Shown here: in pieces, positions 26,541-38,524 of the stretch
Layout: each line of letters starts with the position of its first letter
Numbering within the stretch: position 1 is the stretch's first letter
From: Chrysomallon squamiferum
Lineage: Eukaryota > Mollusca > Gastropoda > Neomphalida > Peltospiridae
Assembly (NCBI GenBank): GCA_012295275.1
Contig: CM022669.1
Span: 18,351,091 to 18,398,590, forward strand
DNA: 47,500 nucleotides
Direction of reading: 5' to 3'
Notes under the pieces: model-generated
What the model saw: only the letters and a program-made list of their open reading frames with translations
Database searches by the model: none
Told to the model about the DNA's origin: nothing
Position numbers and translations under genes: made by a program

Positions 26541-29289
26541 TCGACAAACGTCTTTTGTTGATAACTGTTAATAGCATGAAATTAAATTTCCAGTCAAATA
26601 CATTATTATGGTTGTTACAACCTTCGCGAGTTAAACTCTTCGAATATATACAAACCAAGAAGAACACAAAACAAAAATAAACTAACAAACAAAAAAAATA
26701 TAATAATAATAATAATAACAAAACAAAGACCATAACAGACAGAGTCGAGAGTCACTGGGGGAAACGAGCTGAAACCCCTCGTACGCGGTAAACAGGTAAA
26801 CAGGTTAAAATTTCACTCGTGTAAACAATGTGTAATACGTAATATTTGTTTTCTTTGCTTTTTATTTTTTGCATGGCAAACAAAAACAAAAAACAAAAAG
26901 AAAGAAAACAATGAATTAACATTTTAAAAAAAAAAGAAAAGTGTTAAAAGACAGCACTGTTAAGCAAGAAACATATTATTTTTACTTACAAAGAGAATGC
27001 AAATATGAAATAGATATAACTTAAAAGAGTTCGATTTATAAGCTACTCTACGTTTCTTAAGGACTACTTATAAACGAGCTCTGAATACAGATTAATAATA
27101 ATATTAATATTGAACAATATTATTTTTCAAAAATCTTCTCTTTTTTTTTTTTTTTTTTCTCTCTCTCATTATTTTGGCATCGTGTTATTTGGAAATCGAT
27201 ACACCTCGGAAATTATTATGTTAAAAAAAAAAAAAACAAAAAAACAACGAAAAATCGTTTACGAAAAGAGACGGAAATTGACGAGAGGTTTCGACTTCGT
27301 TTAAAAATAATGAAGATTTAACAAATGTAAACAATTTTTCTCCCCGAAACGTAGGAGATACGAATAATGTAAACTGTTCTATGATTTGGGAATGAAATGT
27401 GTGAAAGAAATGACACGGTTTAGAACCACCCTTAATAGTGAAAACACAACAATGATACACAAATATAAACACACGCACTCATCCACGCCTCGCTCTGATC
27501 TCCCGCCTCAAAATGTCGCCATCTTCCCGAATCACGCGCATACTCACTTTATCTCTATAATATAAAGACATTTCAAACAATATGGAACTTTTGATTTAAC
27601 TAGTGTTGGGAATACTTGAAAATGATACCGTCTGGTTATCTCTGTGGCACTGGGGGTATATTCTCTTTCAGTTCAGTCTTATTTGAAATAGAAATAATAT
27701 TATCACAGAAGAAACCTCTTTACTTTGCAGTCGTCTGGATTTGAAATCTAAATTTATATAATTTTTTTTTATATATATATATTTTTTTATTTAGTTTTTG
27801 ATCAAAGGTTTTGGAAGAAAGATGTTTTTAAAAAGTTGTTCTTGCAATCTGACTTTGGGAATATATCCTGCTGCTGTAATTATGTTACTGAAGGTTGACA
27901 AATTTCAATTAAAATATTTACCAAACTGAAGGATATTTCGAAAATGTTTCAAATTTAGTTTTAAATTCATTATGAGAAATCCTGTGAATAGCTTTCAAAA
28001 TATAATTGATCAAAACCCAGGTCAGGTAATGAAAACGATTATTAATTAATATTTGTTTATTTATTTAAATTTGTTTACTTACTTATACTTTTTTCATAAT
28101 TACTTATTTATTTATATGAGTTCATTCATTAAAGCTGAATTTAAACTGAGTCTTGGAAAAGATTTTCGAATTAGGAAGCAAGAGAAGTACCAGCCTGTGA
28201 CACAAAGATATCAGACGTTTTACAAAAGTCAGTGATAATACGTTTAATTTGGTACATGGACACATCGTTCAAGGTTAGGACCATTCCAGAAATTGCTACA
28301 CTTTGGTAAGAGCCGGAGGTCCATTGCAATTTTTTAAATTATTTTTTAACAGTTTCTGCACAAGTACCATTATGATCTTTTTTTTTTCCTTATTTGTGTT
28401 ACAATGAATTAAAAATATTATCTGTATAAAATGGAAGTACAAATCAAACTGATATCGTGGAAGCATAAAGTTTTTCTAAAAAAATTATTAAAAAAATACC
28501 TCAAATCTTCCTAATATGTAACCAATTTCTGGAGAGACCCTTAGCTAACCTTTGTCACGAGAAAAAAACAACAATGAAAACACCTCAGTTTCTAAACAGA
28601 TGTTTCACCTGACATTTCGGAACCTGGTTCCTCTCTAGAATACACATAAAAAACACGAACACTTGGCAAACTAGGACTCGGGGTTTATGCAGGGTTTGGA
28701 TATCTGTGTCCACAGCTGCCATTGTAAACAGTTAAGAGATGAAATTTTTGTCACATCGTCTTTTTCGAATGTTAAGGATCGTGTGTGTTTTCAAAGTACA
28801 TGGCACTCTTTCCAATGGCCATTGTTTATAGTACTGGGTGAAACCCACACAACTAAAAATATTATTATTTTTTTTTTTTTTACAAAGATTCTTGTTAAAA
28901 TAAGTCATCAGAAGTCTTGAGATTTCCAGAACATGTTGGTTTTTTCAAGTTTGTGCTTTTTTTTTTTTTTTTAAAAAGATTGTCTCTTTCGAGTTTTCTT
29001 TCGCTTTCGTTTTTTTCACAGAAGGAATTCGTACGTAATTATAAGGAGTTTCAGTTTTAATATGATTCAGACATAATCGAGACACCGACTCCTTAACTGA
29101 GTTCAACAGTGTGAGATATCGCTCGTGTTGCGTTTTGAAAAAACAACACATTGTTATAACTGAATTATGGAAGAGAGCTTGTCCAGATCTAGAATCATTG
29201 TTACAAGTTTTTTCTTTCAGTTTAGAGCGTCTTTCATCTTCAGCTTATTGTCCTGTTCTGTCTGTAGGTTTTCTGCTTCCTTGCAGGAT
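26541..29289. other. Downstream flank of NR2F, no gene recognised
   Basis: AT-rich unique sequence with short poly-A/T tracts (27140, 27222, 28866, 28961) and no open frame that looks like a known protein. Candidate alternative poly(A) signals for NR2F on the minus strand lie at about 28060 and 28107 within TTTATTTA repeats. The rest could be distal 3' UTR or intergenic. Confidence 0.5.
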
Positions 29290-29725
29290 CTCCAAGAGAA
29301 GGTTTTTGATTTTATTGTCTGAACACTTTCGTTCAACATCTAACAGTTTCTTATTGTTTTCCTCTCCAATTTCATTTTTCATTTTTCCACTCTTGTTCTT
29401 TCTTTTTTTTTTCAGTTTCATTCTTTCTTTTCCAATTTCTCTTTCCGCGAAATCTCTCACGTTTTCTTTCTTCTCTTTTTTTTTTTTTGATCTCATTCAC
29501 CATCTATCTGAAAAAAACTATTTCAACAACTCCAAAATCCTTCTGTACCAACACGAAAACCAAAGCAGTTCCGAAAATCATATGAAGATTTTTTTTTTTT
29601 TTTTTTTTTTGTTTGTGTGTTTTCAGTCAGCTTCAATCCGGGTGGGTTTTGTATATATATATATATTTTTTCTTTTTTTTTTCGAAGGGGTGGGTATCAT
29701 CTGGAAAGACTAGGAAAAAAAAAAT
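29290..29725 (-). other. Presumed NR2F 3' UTR with candidate poly(A) signal
   Basis: Sequence directly after the TAA stop. The first AATAAA I see on the minus strand is at 29311-29316, in the context ACAATAAAATC, about 410 nt after the stop. Cleavage would then fall near 29290. The UTR is A-rich on the sense strand, with several long A and GAAA tracts. No strong GU-rich element follows, and further AATAAA copies lie near 28060 and 28107, so a longer UTR is equally possible. No transcript evidence is available. Confidence 0.45.
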
Positions 29726-30000
29726 TTACTGAATGGCCATATAGGGCCAGTTAAAGGAACCACCACTAAGCAACATGTCCCGAATCAAAGTCTCTATCGG
29801 CGTCTTGCCAACGAGTCGCACGAAAAACAACTGCTCTATGACCTGTGCGCTCACCATCCTCAGCGACGGCAGTCTCAGAAGCAGTTTGCCGAATCTGGTT
29901 GGCTGATTGGGGTATTGGCTCCTTACGTACTCCTCCAGGGCGCACTGGGATTTCTCCTGAATCCCTTCCACGTGCTGTGTGTCTGAGAGACCGCAAGCAT
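29726..30000 (-). CDS. NR2F: NR2F (COUP-TF / seven-up) nuclear receptor, terminal coding exon
   Basis: Last exon of an orphan nuclear receptor that acts in the nucleus as a DNA-binding transcriptional regulator, mostly a repressor, in neural and mesodermal development. The exon encodes the last 90 residues of the ligand-binding domain after two bases (AT) that finish a split codon, probably Asp, so the intron is phase 1. Visible in order: ACGLSD just after helix 8 (residues 1-6), helix 9 with [16 protein letters not shown] (18-33), helix 10 with [12 protein letters not shown] (36-47) and [12 protein letters not shown] (53-64), the AF-2 helix [14 protein letters not shown] (66-79), and the terminus [10 protein letters not shown] followed by TAA. 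From memory this is nearly identical to vertebrate COUP-TF II; the region RMVSAQ (47-52) is the main visible difference. The first in-frame candidate start is GTG and is not a real start; the exon runs back to the acceptor. The DNA-binding domain and the rest of the ligand-binding domain are not in the window. The subfamily call is very secure; the paralogue is not resolvable. Confidence 0.97.
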
Positions 30001-30036
30001 CTGCAAGGTGAAAAATAAAAATAAGAGAAATTAGTC
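30001..30036 (-). promoter_or_regulatory. 3' splice acceptor and branch-point-like site of the NR2F last exon
   Basis: Read on the minus strand, the exon is preceded by a pyrimidine-rich stretch ending TTCACCTTGCAG, with the AG at 30001-30002. A branch-point-like GACTAAT lies upstream, with its likely branch A at 30031, 31 nt from the exon. The frame after this AG reproduces the conserved COUP-TF sequence ACGLSD immediately, which fixes the junction. Confidence 0.93.
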
Positions 30037-30340
30037 AATAATTATATTATTATGTAAGAAATATGAATAAAGCAAAAAGAAATGTAAAATGCTATTGTTT
30101 TTGTAAAACTGAATGGAGAACTAAAAGTATATGGTTGTGTGTTAGAGAAATTAAGACAATGATGTTAACACGTTATTATCAGAGAACTCTACCAGCAGGT
30201 TTGTTACTGGCAAAGTTTAAAAAGTCTCTACAGAATTCTTGTCTGTGACAACAGTGCTAACATATGTAACGACAGTTATTATTATTTGTCGACATCGTCA
30301 TCACCATTCTCCTCCTCCTAATCATCATCATCATTATGGA
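30037..30340. other. NR2F last intron, proximal part
   Basis: Unique sequence next to the acceptor, followed by CAT/CTC triplets. A 61-codon plus-strand frame at 30063-30248 is antisense to the gene and not recognisable. Confidence 0.6.
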
Positions 30341-30344
30341 TGTG

Positions 30345-30350
30345 ATAATG

Positions 30351-30428
<78 letters not shown>

Positions 30429-30534
30429 ATTGTTTTGATTTTTGTTATTATTTTTATTATTCATGTATTATTATTGTTGTTGATATTACTGTTGTTGATG
30501 ATGATGTTCTTGTTTTTGTTATTATTGCTGTTGA

Positions 30535-30576
<42 letters not shown>

Positions 30577-30816
30577 CAGTGTTCTGTTTGTTTAAAGACG
30601 TTGTATATTATATTGCTGCTTTTCGTATTAATATCGTTAATTTAAGTTAATTTATACCATGTTTTTAAATCTGCTGTAGACATATTTGTTTTAATTATTT
30701 CGATTTGTTCAATTTTAGCTCAGATTTCAGAACTTGCCGCTTCTGTCATACATTTTGTGATAAAATAAGTGCAGTCACATTTAATAAAATGTAATCATAA
30801 AAACATCATCATAATA

Positions 30817-30883
<67 letters not shown>

Positions 30884-30911
30884 TGATGATAATGATAATA
30901 ATAATAATAAA
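30345..30911. repeat. Trinucleotide repeats: (ATT)n-(GTT)n and (AAT)n
   Basis: ATT then GTT at about 30351-30429, mixed triplets, a second ATT run at about 30537-30576, unique sequence, then a long AAT run at 30811-30911 interrupted by GATGATGAT. Confidence 0.94.
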
Positions 30912-32015
30912 CAATTAAAGTTTTACAATTTAAAATTTACAATATACGAATTCAGCCAGATAAAATCATCAGATAACACAAATCCAATACAGAGATAAAT
31001 TTCTTCCATTTTAAAAACGTCTTTCTTGCCAATTTCTGAAACGACAACGAACACCTGAATCTGAGAAAGCTTGCGAGACAATCTCATTGTAGCAAAAAGT
31101 TTTCAGAAGGGCATATCGTTTTCGCGAAACAGTTTGCGACAGAATCTTAATATATTCATAAATAAATATTGCTCGACTCTGAACAAGCAAGAACGTCTTG
31201 GAAAAGTCGTATACGCTTACACTGGAGCGATATGAAATCGTGTTGATCAAGCGGTTCATGATATCGCTCAGTACACACGGACAACAATCGTATATGTACA
31301 TTTCATTTGTGGCTGAGAAACGCCCAGCGCACCCCGTTGTCGAGATGAGGCCCCCGTTTTACGCTTTTGTTGAGAAGATGAATTTCTTTAGTCGCGAGGT
31401 ATGAATGGAATTCTTACAGCGAGTTTCAATACCGGCCTGTACGGGAGTCAAATTTCGTTACGGGGCACAATAAAAAAAAAAAGAATAAAAAAAAAAAAAA
31501 AAAAAAAAAGAAGTAAAATCTTTATTAAGAGAATTGTTTATCTTTTGTTCGTGAGCAACGCTTAGCATATGCGAAGAAATCGCTTATCTAACGACCTATT
31601 TTTCGATCAAAAAGTTTTATTTATTTAACCGTTACGTTTTGTTTTCGACAAATATTTGATTTCGTAACATTCTTTCTGTTCTCGTGATGCGGGTTTGACA
31701 CTAGCCGTTTGGTACCCCCCACCCCCAACAGCACCCCCTTTAATCGCTGCTGGATTCGACCCTGTTTTAGGTTACTGTTTGACAACATATTGTGATTTAA
31801 TTTTATGACTTAACTCCCGTAACTTAATCTTACTTTACTCAGTGTAGAGAAACATTCAAGACTGCAGAGAAGTAAATGTGCACCCAATTTAAATGAATAA
31901 CATATTTATCTTAGAAACCAAAGAAATTTTAAAATGTGCTTCGGTTATAAACAGCTACTGATATATGTATTTCTATAGTAGACTGTTGCAATGACAGGCT
32001 TTTTGTTTGTTTGTG
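30912..32015. other. Complex intronic sequence
   Basis: Unique sequence at 31010-31440, with a 96-codon minus-strand frame (31011-31301) and a 68-codon plus-strand frame that do not resemble known proteins. A-rich run at 31471-31510. C-rich stretch ACCCCCCACCCCCAACAG at about 31711. No exon recognised. Confidence 0.5.
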
Positions 32016-32017
32016 TA

Positions 32018-32243
32018 TGTGTGTATTTCTCTGTGTGTGCGTATTTCTGTGAGTGTGTGTGTGTGTGTGTGTGTATTTCTCTGTGTGAGTGTATTTCTGT
32101 GAGTGTGTGTGTGTGTGTGTGTATTTCTGTGAGTGTGTGTGGGTGTGTACGAGTATCTGGTTTTCTGAATGTATTTTTATATTACATCGATTTCAATTAA
32201 ATAATAATTAATTAATTTATCTCTATTAAACATTTATACAAGC

Positions 32244-32284
<41 letters not shown>
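32018..32284. repeat. TG-rich imperfect tandem repeat and (TA)n
   Basis: The phrase GTGTATTTCTGTGAGTGTG recurs several times with variable TG runs up to about 32155. A TA run follows at about 32249-32284. Confidence 0.88.
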
Positions 32285-32290
<6 letters not shown>

Positions 32291-32443
32291 GAGTGTGATT
32301 AATAATTATTATACAATACTAAAATATTAATAATAAATAAACAAACAAATAAATAACAAATACAAAAAAAGAATGCAATAACTATAACAACAACAACAAA
32401 ACTATTATTAATAATAACAGTAATAACAAAAATAACAACAACA

Positions 32444-32480
<37 letters not shown>

Positions 32481-33500
32481 TAACTATCGAATTACGTCAC
32501 AACCGGATTACAAAAAAAAAAAAAAAAAAAAAAAAAAACCCACACAGGAACCATTCTGTCACTTTTTGTTTTCATTTCCAGCACTTCTGCCATCACCCTA
32601 CAAATTAATCTGGCACCGCCCCAGTTGCTCAGTTCAAGGAGAAATGATTTGCCAAGACAAAAATAATTGAATTTTACGACGAGAGCTTGTCCAATGTTAC
32701 TACGAGTCTGCGGCTTGGAGATCTCGTCGGTTCAGTGCAGTAGATGCTGGTGTTTAACACTGGACCCAAGGCACCGCCACGAAATTCAATTATAAAATAT
32801 ATGGTACGGTTAAATTGAATATGCTGGAAGATCCAACGCGTCTTTCCTTGTCAGGAGGGGGGTTTTGGGGTGGGGTGGGTGAGCAAGGTGTGGTGGAAGT
32901 GATACTTAGTAACGTGAGAAAGTTGCTCAGTGGAATTTATTTGTCGTTTATTACTTGTTGTTTTTGAAATTAAATCTTTTAAACTAGCTTTTTTTTTTTT
33001 TTATCCCTCGTTTATTTCCTTCCTGCTTCTTTCTCTCCTTCCTTCTTTCATTCCTCCCCATATTTGTTTACTCTTTCATTCCTCCCTTCTTCACGTTTCT
33101 CCTTTCTTTCATTCTTTGTTCATCCTTTTCATCCTCTCCTTTGTTTATTCTTTAATTTCATGTAAATATTGACATTAATGTTGTTTTTTTTAATGTTTTT
33201 GTGTTTATCATTTGGTACAGTTCAACTTAAGCAGGTCTTTAAAAAATCGAAGACATTAAAAAGAAGAAGAAAAAAAATCCTTTACAAATCTTTTTTAATT
33301 TGTCGCAGAAGATTCTGTTAATAACAACACTCAGCGAAAAAAAAAATATATATATTTATCTTACTCCTTCTTTCATCTCTGTGAAATTATTTTAATTAAT
33401 GTGCTTTTCCTTATAACAATGTCGTTTCCATGGCAACCAACAATGCGCGAAGATTGAAAATAAGAGCGGTAATCGAAATGATAAAATATGCGTTTGTTGC
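32285..33500. other. Intronic sequence: triplets, poly-A, unique block
   Basis: AAT/AAC triplets at 32320-32480 and poly-A at about 32512-32538. Unique sequence at 32540-32930 has a G-quadruplex motif at 32857-32879. CTTT-rich sequence lies at 33000-33150. No exon recognised. Confidence 0.55.
32857..32879 (+). other. Putative G-quadruplex motif
   Basis: G6, TTTT, G4, T, G4, T, G3: four runs with loops of 4, 1 and 1 bases, a strong parallel-type quadruplex pattern on the plus strand. Confidence 0.75.
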
Positions 33501-33501
33501 T

Positions 33502-33502
<1 letters not shown>

Positions 33503-33554
<52 letters not shown>
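33503..33554. repeat. (AAT)17 followed by GTT triplets
   Basis: Uninterrupted AAT run, then TTGTTGTTGTTGCTGATGCT. Confidence 0.96.
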
Positions 33555-33856
33555 TGTTGTTGTTGTTGCTGATGCTATCATTGCTACTGCTACCAAAAGT
33601 ATATGTGGTATATAGTACACTAAAATCATATATATATATATATATATTTATATATATCCACCGCATAAATAGTCGTCTTTTAATTATCGTTTTTTTGCCT
33701 TATAATGTAAATAAATATATAGATAGAAAAATAAATGTACGTACAATTGTACTTCATTGATTTAACTACATTTATTTAGCGGATAACGACTAATAAATCT
33801 ACTTTCTCAGACTCATAAATAATGTTTTTATTACATTTTTAATATTAACAAGGTAA

Positions 33857-33926
<70 letters not shown>

Positions 33927-34434
33927 TAATATAATATTACTCCACAAGAATCAACCTTTACGAGCTACGGATATATTACTGAAATGATAAAACCTCAGAT
34001 GATGATGATGATGATGATGATGATGATAAGAAGAAGAAGAAAAATGAAACGAAGAAGAGAAGAATGAGAGAAAAATAAGAAGAATTTTTTTTTTTATGGC
34101 AGTTACTTCTTGTAATAGTTGTGACAATCCCTTTGTTCTGTTGGTGAATTCAGCAGTAATGTTAATATTTATTTATTTATTTATTTATTGTAACATTTCA
34201 TAATGTCAGATAAAAATAACAGAAAAAGAAATTAAATAAAGAATTGCGATAAATCCTTCATGCAATTTTTCATGTCAGAAATTTAAAAAAGTCCGTTGGT
34301 GATAATTCCCATATGTAATTTCTTGATGTCGAAACTTTTAAATAAACCGCAGACGGTAATACCTTCATGTGATTCAGATATCGCAAATATTGTAAAATAA
34401 GACCTTGAACAGCGTAAAAATCGTAATAACAGAA

Positions 34435-34466
<32 letters not shown>

Positions 34467-34776
34467 CAGACAAATATTTATACTACGACTGAAAAAAGAA
34501 TGAATAAATAAAATAAAATAAAATAAAATAAAATAAAATAAATAAGCATGAAATAAAATAAAAAAAAATAAAGTAGCCTGTCACCTTTAATAATAGACCA
34601 AACACACAAATCAGACGACAAAACATATTCTAAAAGTACTTAATCAGAAATTCACTGAATGAATTATTTAGTTTTTACCAAAACAAATTTAAAAAAATAA
34701 AACAAATAATGAAATAAAAAATAAAAATAAATAATAATAAAAAGATGAAGAACAGAAGAAAGCAGATTTGTGTGGC

Positions 34777-34841
<65 letters not shown>

Positions 34842-35779
34842 TAATAATAATAACAAAAATATAAAAAAACCACTTTTCAGAAAAATGAAATTACTTGGCA
34901 GGAACTGACGAACAATGGAGAACGGGTTAATTTTGTAATGACAAGCAGACGACGAAATGTCAGGGCGGGAAGGAACATCGATAGACGATTTCACTTGGAA
35001 CACAGATTTCTTCAAAGATTGAAACGGTCGTTTAGCAATAATTCTTGATGCTCATATACACAGTTTATCGATTTAGCACCCCCGACAGGCAAGGTCACCC
35101 ACATAACAAGGTTTGTCATGGTCCAGCGAGGAGCCATGCATTTTAATAGCTTTTGTTGTTGTTATTACTGTCGTTGTTACTGTTCTTATTGTCGTTCTTG
35201 TTGTTGTACTTCTAGTTTTGTAGTTGTAGTTATTATTATTGTTGTTGTTGTTGATTATTAACTGTAACTGAATAAGTTGAAAGTTTTCCAAGTATTGTCT
35301 ATAGTTGTTTTCAGTAAGGGAGTATGTCCTTTGTACCAAATAAATAAATATTAAAAATAAATAAACGAACTGCAAGTGACCGCGATAATAAAGTATGAGA
35401 TTATATTTAGAAATTTGTCATGGTTTTAAAGTACAATAGATAAACGTGTGGCTGTTGATTAAAATTACTGATTTAAAAAGATCATAAATAATTTATTTAT
35501 TTACTGTTCTTATTAGTTATTCGTTATTCACATTTTTAGTTATCATCCTCTTAAAAAAAAAAAAAAATAAACAAAACAACTGAATAAAATAAAAATAACG
35601 TAAAATAAAATGAACGACATTAGAACCAAAACACTCAAAAACAACGAAAGAAAACAAAAAAAAAAAAAAAAAAATTGTACAAAATATCAAACTATCTAAG
35701 GAACGCAACAAACCAAATATTGATTGGGAACCCGCAATAAATAATTTTTTCTCCCCCCCCACACACATTTTGACATGCC
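33555..35779. other. Repeat-rich intronic sequence
   Basis: GT run of about 28 units at 33869-33925, GAT then GAA triplets at 34000-34041, AAT at 34437-34463, AAAAT pentanucleotides at about 34506-34543, a long AAT run at about 34777-34855, GTT/GTC triplets at 35153-35250, and poly-A at 35551-35568 and 35657-35674. Unique pieces between them include an AAGGTCA half-site (35091-35097) and AGCAGACGAC (34944-34953). No exon. Confidence 0.75.
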
Positions 35780-36370
35780 AGAAAAAAAGCCGAAGCAATC
35801 GTTTTAACTTTTCTATCAGTTTTGCCGCTTTCCGCGGCCCTCTAACAAACTGATATGACATTTGCGCCTGCAAAATGCGGAGTTCCTCAAAGGCCATTTG
35901 TGGATGAATTTGGCACACGCCACCATTGTCGAAAAATTGAGCAAATACATCGCTGGCCAAACCAATATTGGAAATTTTGTAACCGATGCAATAACAAAGT
36001 ACATCGCCATTTGCCTCTTCGGCTCTCGCTTTTCCTTCGTAGGGTCGTAAATTCGATTTGCCCACAAATTTAGCCACGTTCGGTGTCGCAGACGTTCTAG
36101 CTATTTATTCTCATATTTTCTGCATTCGGTTCCCATGTTCGACAAAAAGAATATTGGATCCTTGGTTCCGGGGTTACTTTGCTTTATTGGCCATAACGAG
36201 GCTGCGTCCCGGAGGCTGCGAAAAGATTTGTTTTGCCTGCTGCTGCTGCTGTTGTTGTTGTTGTTGTTGTTGTTGTCTTTCAGACGTGCTAAAGTGAACA
36301 CAATCGAGGAGAAGATAATTCTGTTCTCATTTCCGATCATTATTCGTTCACGCTGACAAGCAAACATGTT
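35780..36370. other. Complex island open in four frames; candidate conserved element or unknown ORF
   Basis: Unique sequence with balanced composition. From 35862 to 36050 two plus-strand and two minus-strand frames are open together. The longest, on the minus strand, runs from about 36077 down to 35517, but its C-terminal half is translated T/A tracts. Its first hundred or so residues look protein-like (blocks such as IGLASDVFAQFFDNGG and MAFEELRILQAQMSYQF), yet I recognise no family. The island also holds the palindrome CCAATATTGG (35962-35971) and Sox-like CCATTGT and AACAAAG. A CTG/TTG triplet run follows at 36238-36276. Confidence 0.4.
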
Positions 36371-36528
36371 GCAAATGCGAAATTTCTGAGTGATTGAACA
36401 CGCCGAATAGACCTGTCATTATTTTAGCCTCGGTAATTATTTGAATTGTTGTATTGACTCGAATTTATTGACAACGTTTATGGCAGACGTAATTCAGCCA
36501 TTAGTATTTAAACATCACCGGAACGTAC

Positions 36529-36534
<6 letters not shown>

Positions 36535-36601
<67 letters not shown>
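36535..36601. repeat. (CT)33 microsatellite with CA tail
   Basis: CT repeat, then CTCACCCT phrases, CA repeats to about 36665 and ATT triplets to 36686. Confidence 0.96.
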
Positions 36602-36605
<4 letters not shown>

Positions 36606-36689
36606 TCCCTCTCACCCTCTCTCTGTATATCTCAATCACACACACACACACGCACACATACACACATTATTATTATTATTATTATTTAA

Positions 36690-37319
36690 TATAGGACAGG
36701 AAATCGACTACTCATTATCCTACTCATGTAATCGATAAAAGAAAGAAAGAAAAAAAGGATCGTTCATTTTGCATGTCGCATTTGTCAATCGAACGTGTCG
36801 CGAGCGCTGCTCAACGCATTTATGCACGTGCTTCAAGTGTACGCGTGTTAGTTTAAGGAAAAGATAACTCCGAGGTCTGAACCGCGTGTCACGCCCTGTG
36901 ATCTGACGCCACAGGGCAAAAATAATCTGCTAAGTGGAATTTTTTTATTTTTTTAAATCTCTTTATTTTTTTATCATACCCTTTTTTATTTTTTTATTTT
37001 TTTTATTTTTTTTTTTGTTTTGTTATTTGTTTGTGTAACTTGAACTGTTTTGTTTAAATTGCTTCAACAATCTAGAGTTCAAACAGGACTCGCTATTTTC
37101 GTCTTGGTCATGAATCCGCTATTCAGTTAATGAAAGAGTCAACGGACCAAAAGGCCTGAGGATCATGCGTGCAAATTGTTTGATAATTAAAACAAGGGCG
37201 GTCTGTTAAACGAAAACGATTAATTCCCTGTTTTTATTATCTGATCGCCTAGCGCGGGTCTGCTTCAAGCCGTGTTTGGCCTATTCCAGTTATATTTGTT
37301 TTATAGGAAAAAATACAAC

Positions 37320-37351
<32 letters not shown>

Positions 37352-37455
37352 GTACAACACACAAAGGAATATGATCTCAACATTGCAGTTTGCTGACCTT
37401 TAGATAATTATTATTTCTGTGATAAACGCCATTCGCTGTCACTCGTACATCACTG
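36690..37455. other. Complex island and T/A tracts
   Basis: Unique sequence at 36730-36915 with many CG dinucleotides (AACGTGTCGCGAGCGCTGCT near 36792) and an interrupted inverted repeat CGCCCTGTG...CGCCACAGGGC (about 36891-36917). T-rich sequence at 36938-37020 and poly-A at 37319-37347. No exon recognised. Confidence 0.45.
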
Positions 37456-37860
37456 AACGATATTGTGAGTAATTAGTACTTCACTTAGCTGTGGTTTTGA
37501 GTGCTTGGTATTTATGAGTGAATTATACTTGATGTTTTTTTGAGTAATTAGTACTTCATTCACTGACATTATGAGTAGTAAGTACTTCAAACACTGATAT
37601 AATGAATAATTAGTACTTTATATTTGGTCCTTGGAGTAATTATTTCTTCGTATACTGACGTTATGAGTATTTAGTACTTCGTATACTGATGTTTTGAGTA
37701 TTTAGTACTTCATATACTGATGTTACGAGTAATCATTACAGTGATAAAACTAATGTTACTACGTACACTGATGTTTTGAATAACTGTTTTTACAATCTCG
37801 GTTATGAGTACTTAATACTTCAGTCAAGCCAGGTTTTATGAGTATTTAGTAACTGTGATT
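37456..37860. repeat. Diverged minisatellite, about 31-bp unit with TTAGTACTTC core
   Basis: Unit reads GAGTATTTAGTACTTC followed by (G/A)TATACTGATGTTAT. The best copies are at about 37640-37730; the flanks decay into single-phrase matches. I count six AGTACT palindromes. Confidence 0.85.
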
Positions 37861-37931
37861 TTCACTAATAAATATTTAAATGTTTCCTATATCCTTGCAG
37901 TTTTTAATAACTTCGCTTTGGAGAAAAATAC

Positions 37932-37979
<48 letters not shown>

Positions 37980-38135
37980 TATTAGTGACCTGCGTATAAC
38001 CTATCAAAAATCTCGAACTTGAACCACTGAACACATGGACATCATTAATTTACAATTCTAAATTAATTATTTCAATTAATTTTAACACGTTTGTGATACG
38101 AACCAGATTCGAAAACATAACAAAAGCAGAGATTG

Positions 38136-38178
<43 letters not shown>

Positions 38179-38490
38179 CTATTACGACTACAAGAGATTG
38201 CCCAATGGGAGTCTAAAAATAGAAACCGGAAAACATTATGAGCTACCTCTTCCGGTGGCGGCGCTTTCGGGTCACGCGCACTAGACGATTTGAAGAGGCC
38301 ATCTCCGGAAAGATGACTGTCGTAGTACTCAGAGTACAAGTACCAGATACGTATCTGTTTTTTATCTGTGAAGTCACATGTGTGTACAAGAAACAAAGAA
38401 AGAAAACAACAACAAAGAAAGTTATGATGAAATGGGAGGGGAAAAAAAAGGAGGAAATAACACTTTGAACAATGTGCTAAATGAGATAAA

Positions 38491-38524
<34 letters not shown>

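Noticed and set aside
29111-29713. 200-codon plus-strand open frame, the longest in the window
   Set aside because: It is antisense to the NR2F 3' UTR and consists of Phe/Ser-rich sequence from T-rich tracts. No family resemblance.
29766-30038. 90-codon minus-strand frame overlapping the NR2F exon
   Set aside because: Out-of-frame shadow of the real exon, and it reads through the splice acceptor.
31011-31301. 96-codon minus-strand frame in the NR2F intron as a possible missing exon
   Set aside because: It shows no resemblance to the COUP-TF ligand-binding or DNA-binding domain, whose motifs would be obvious.
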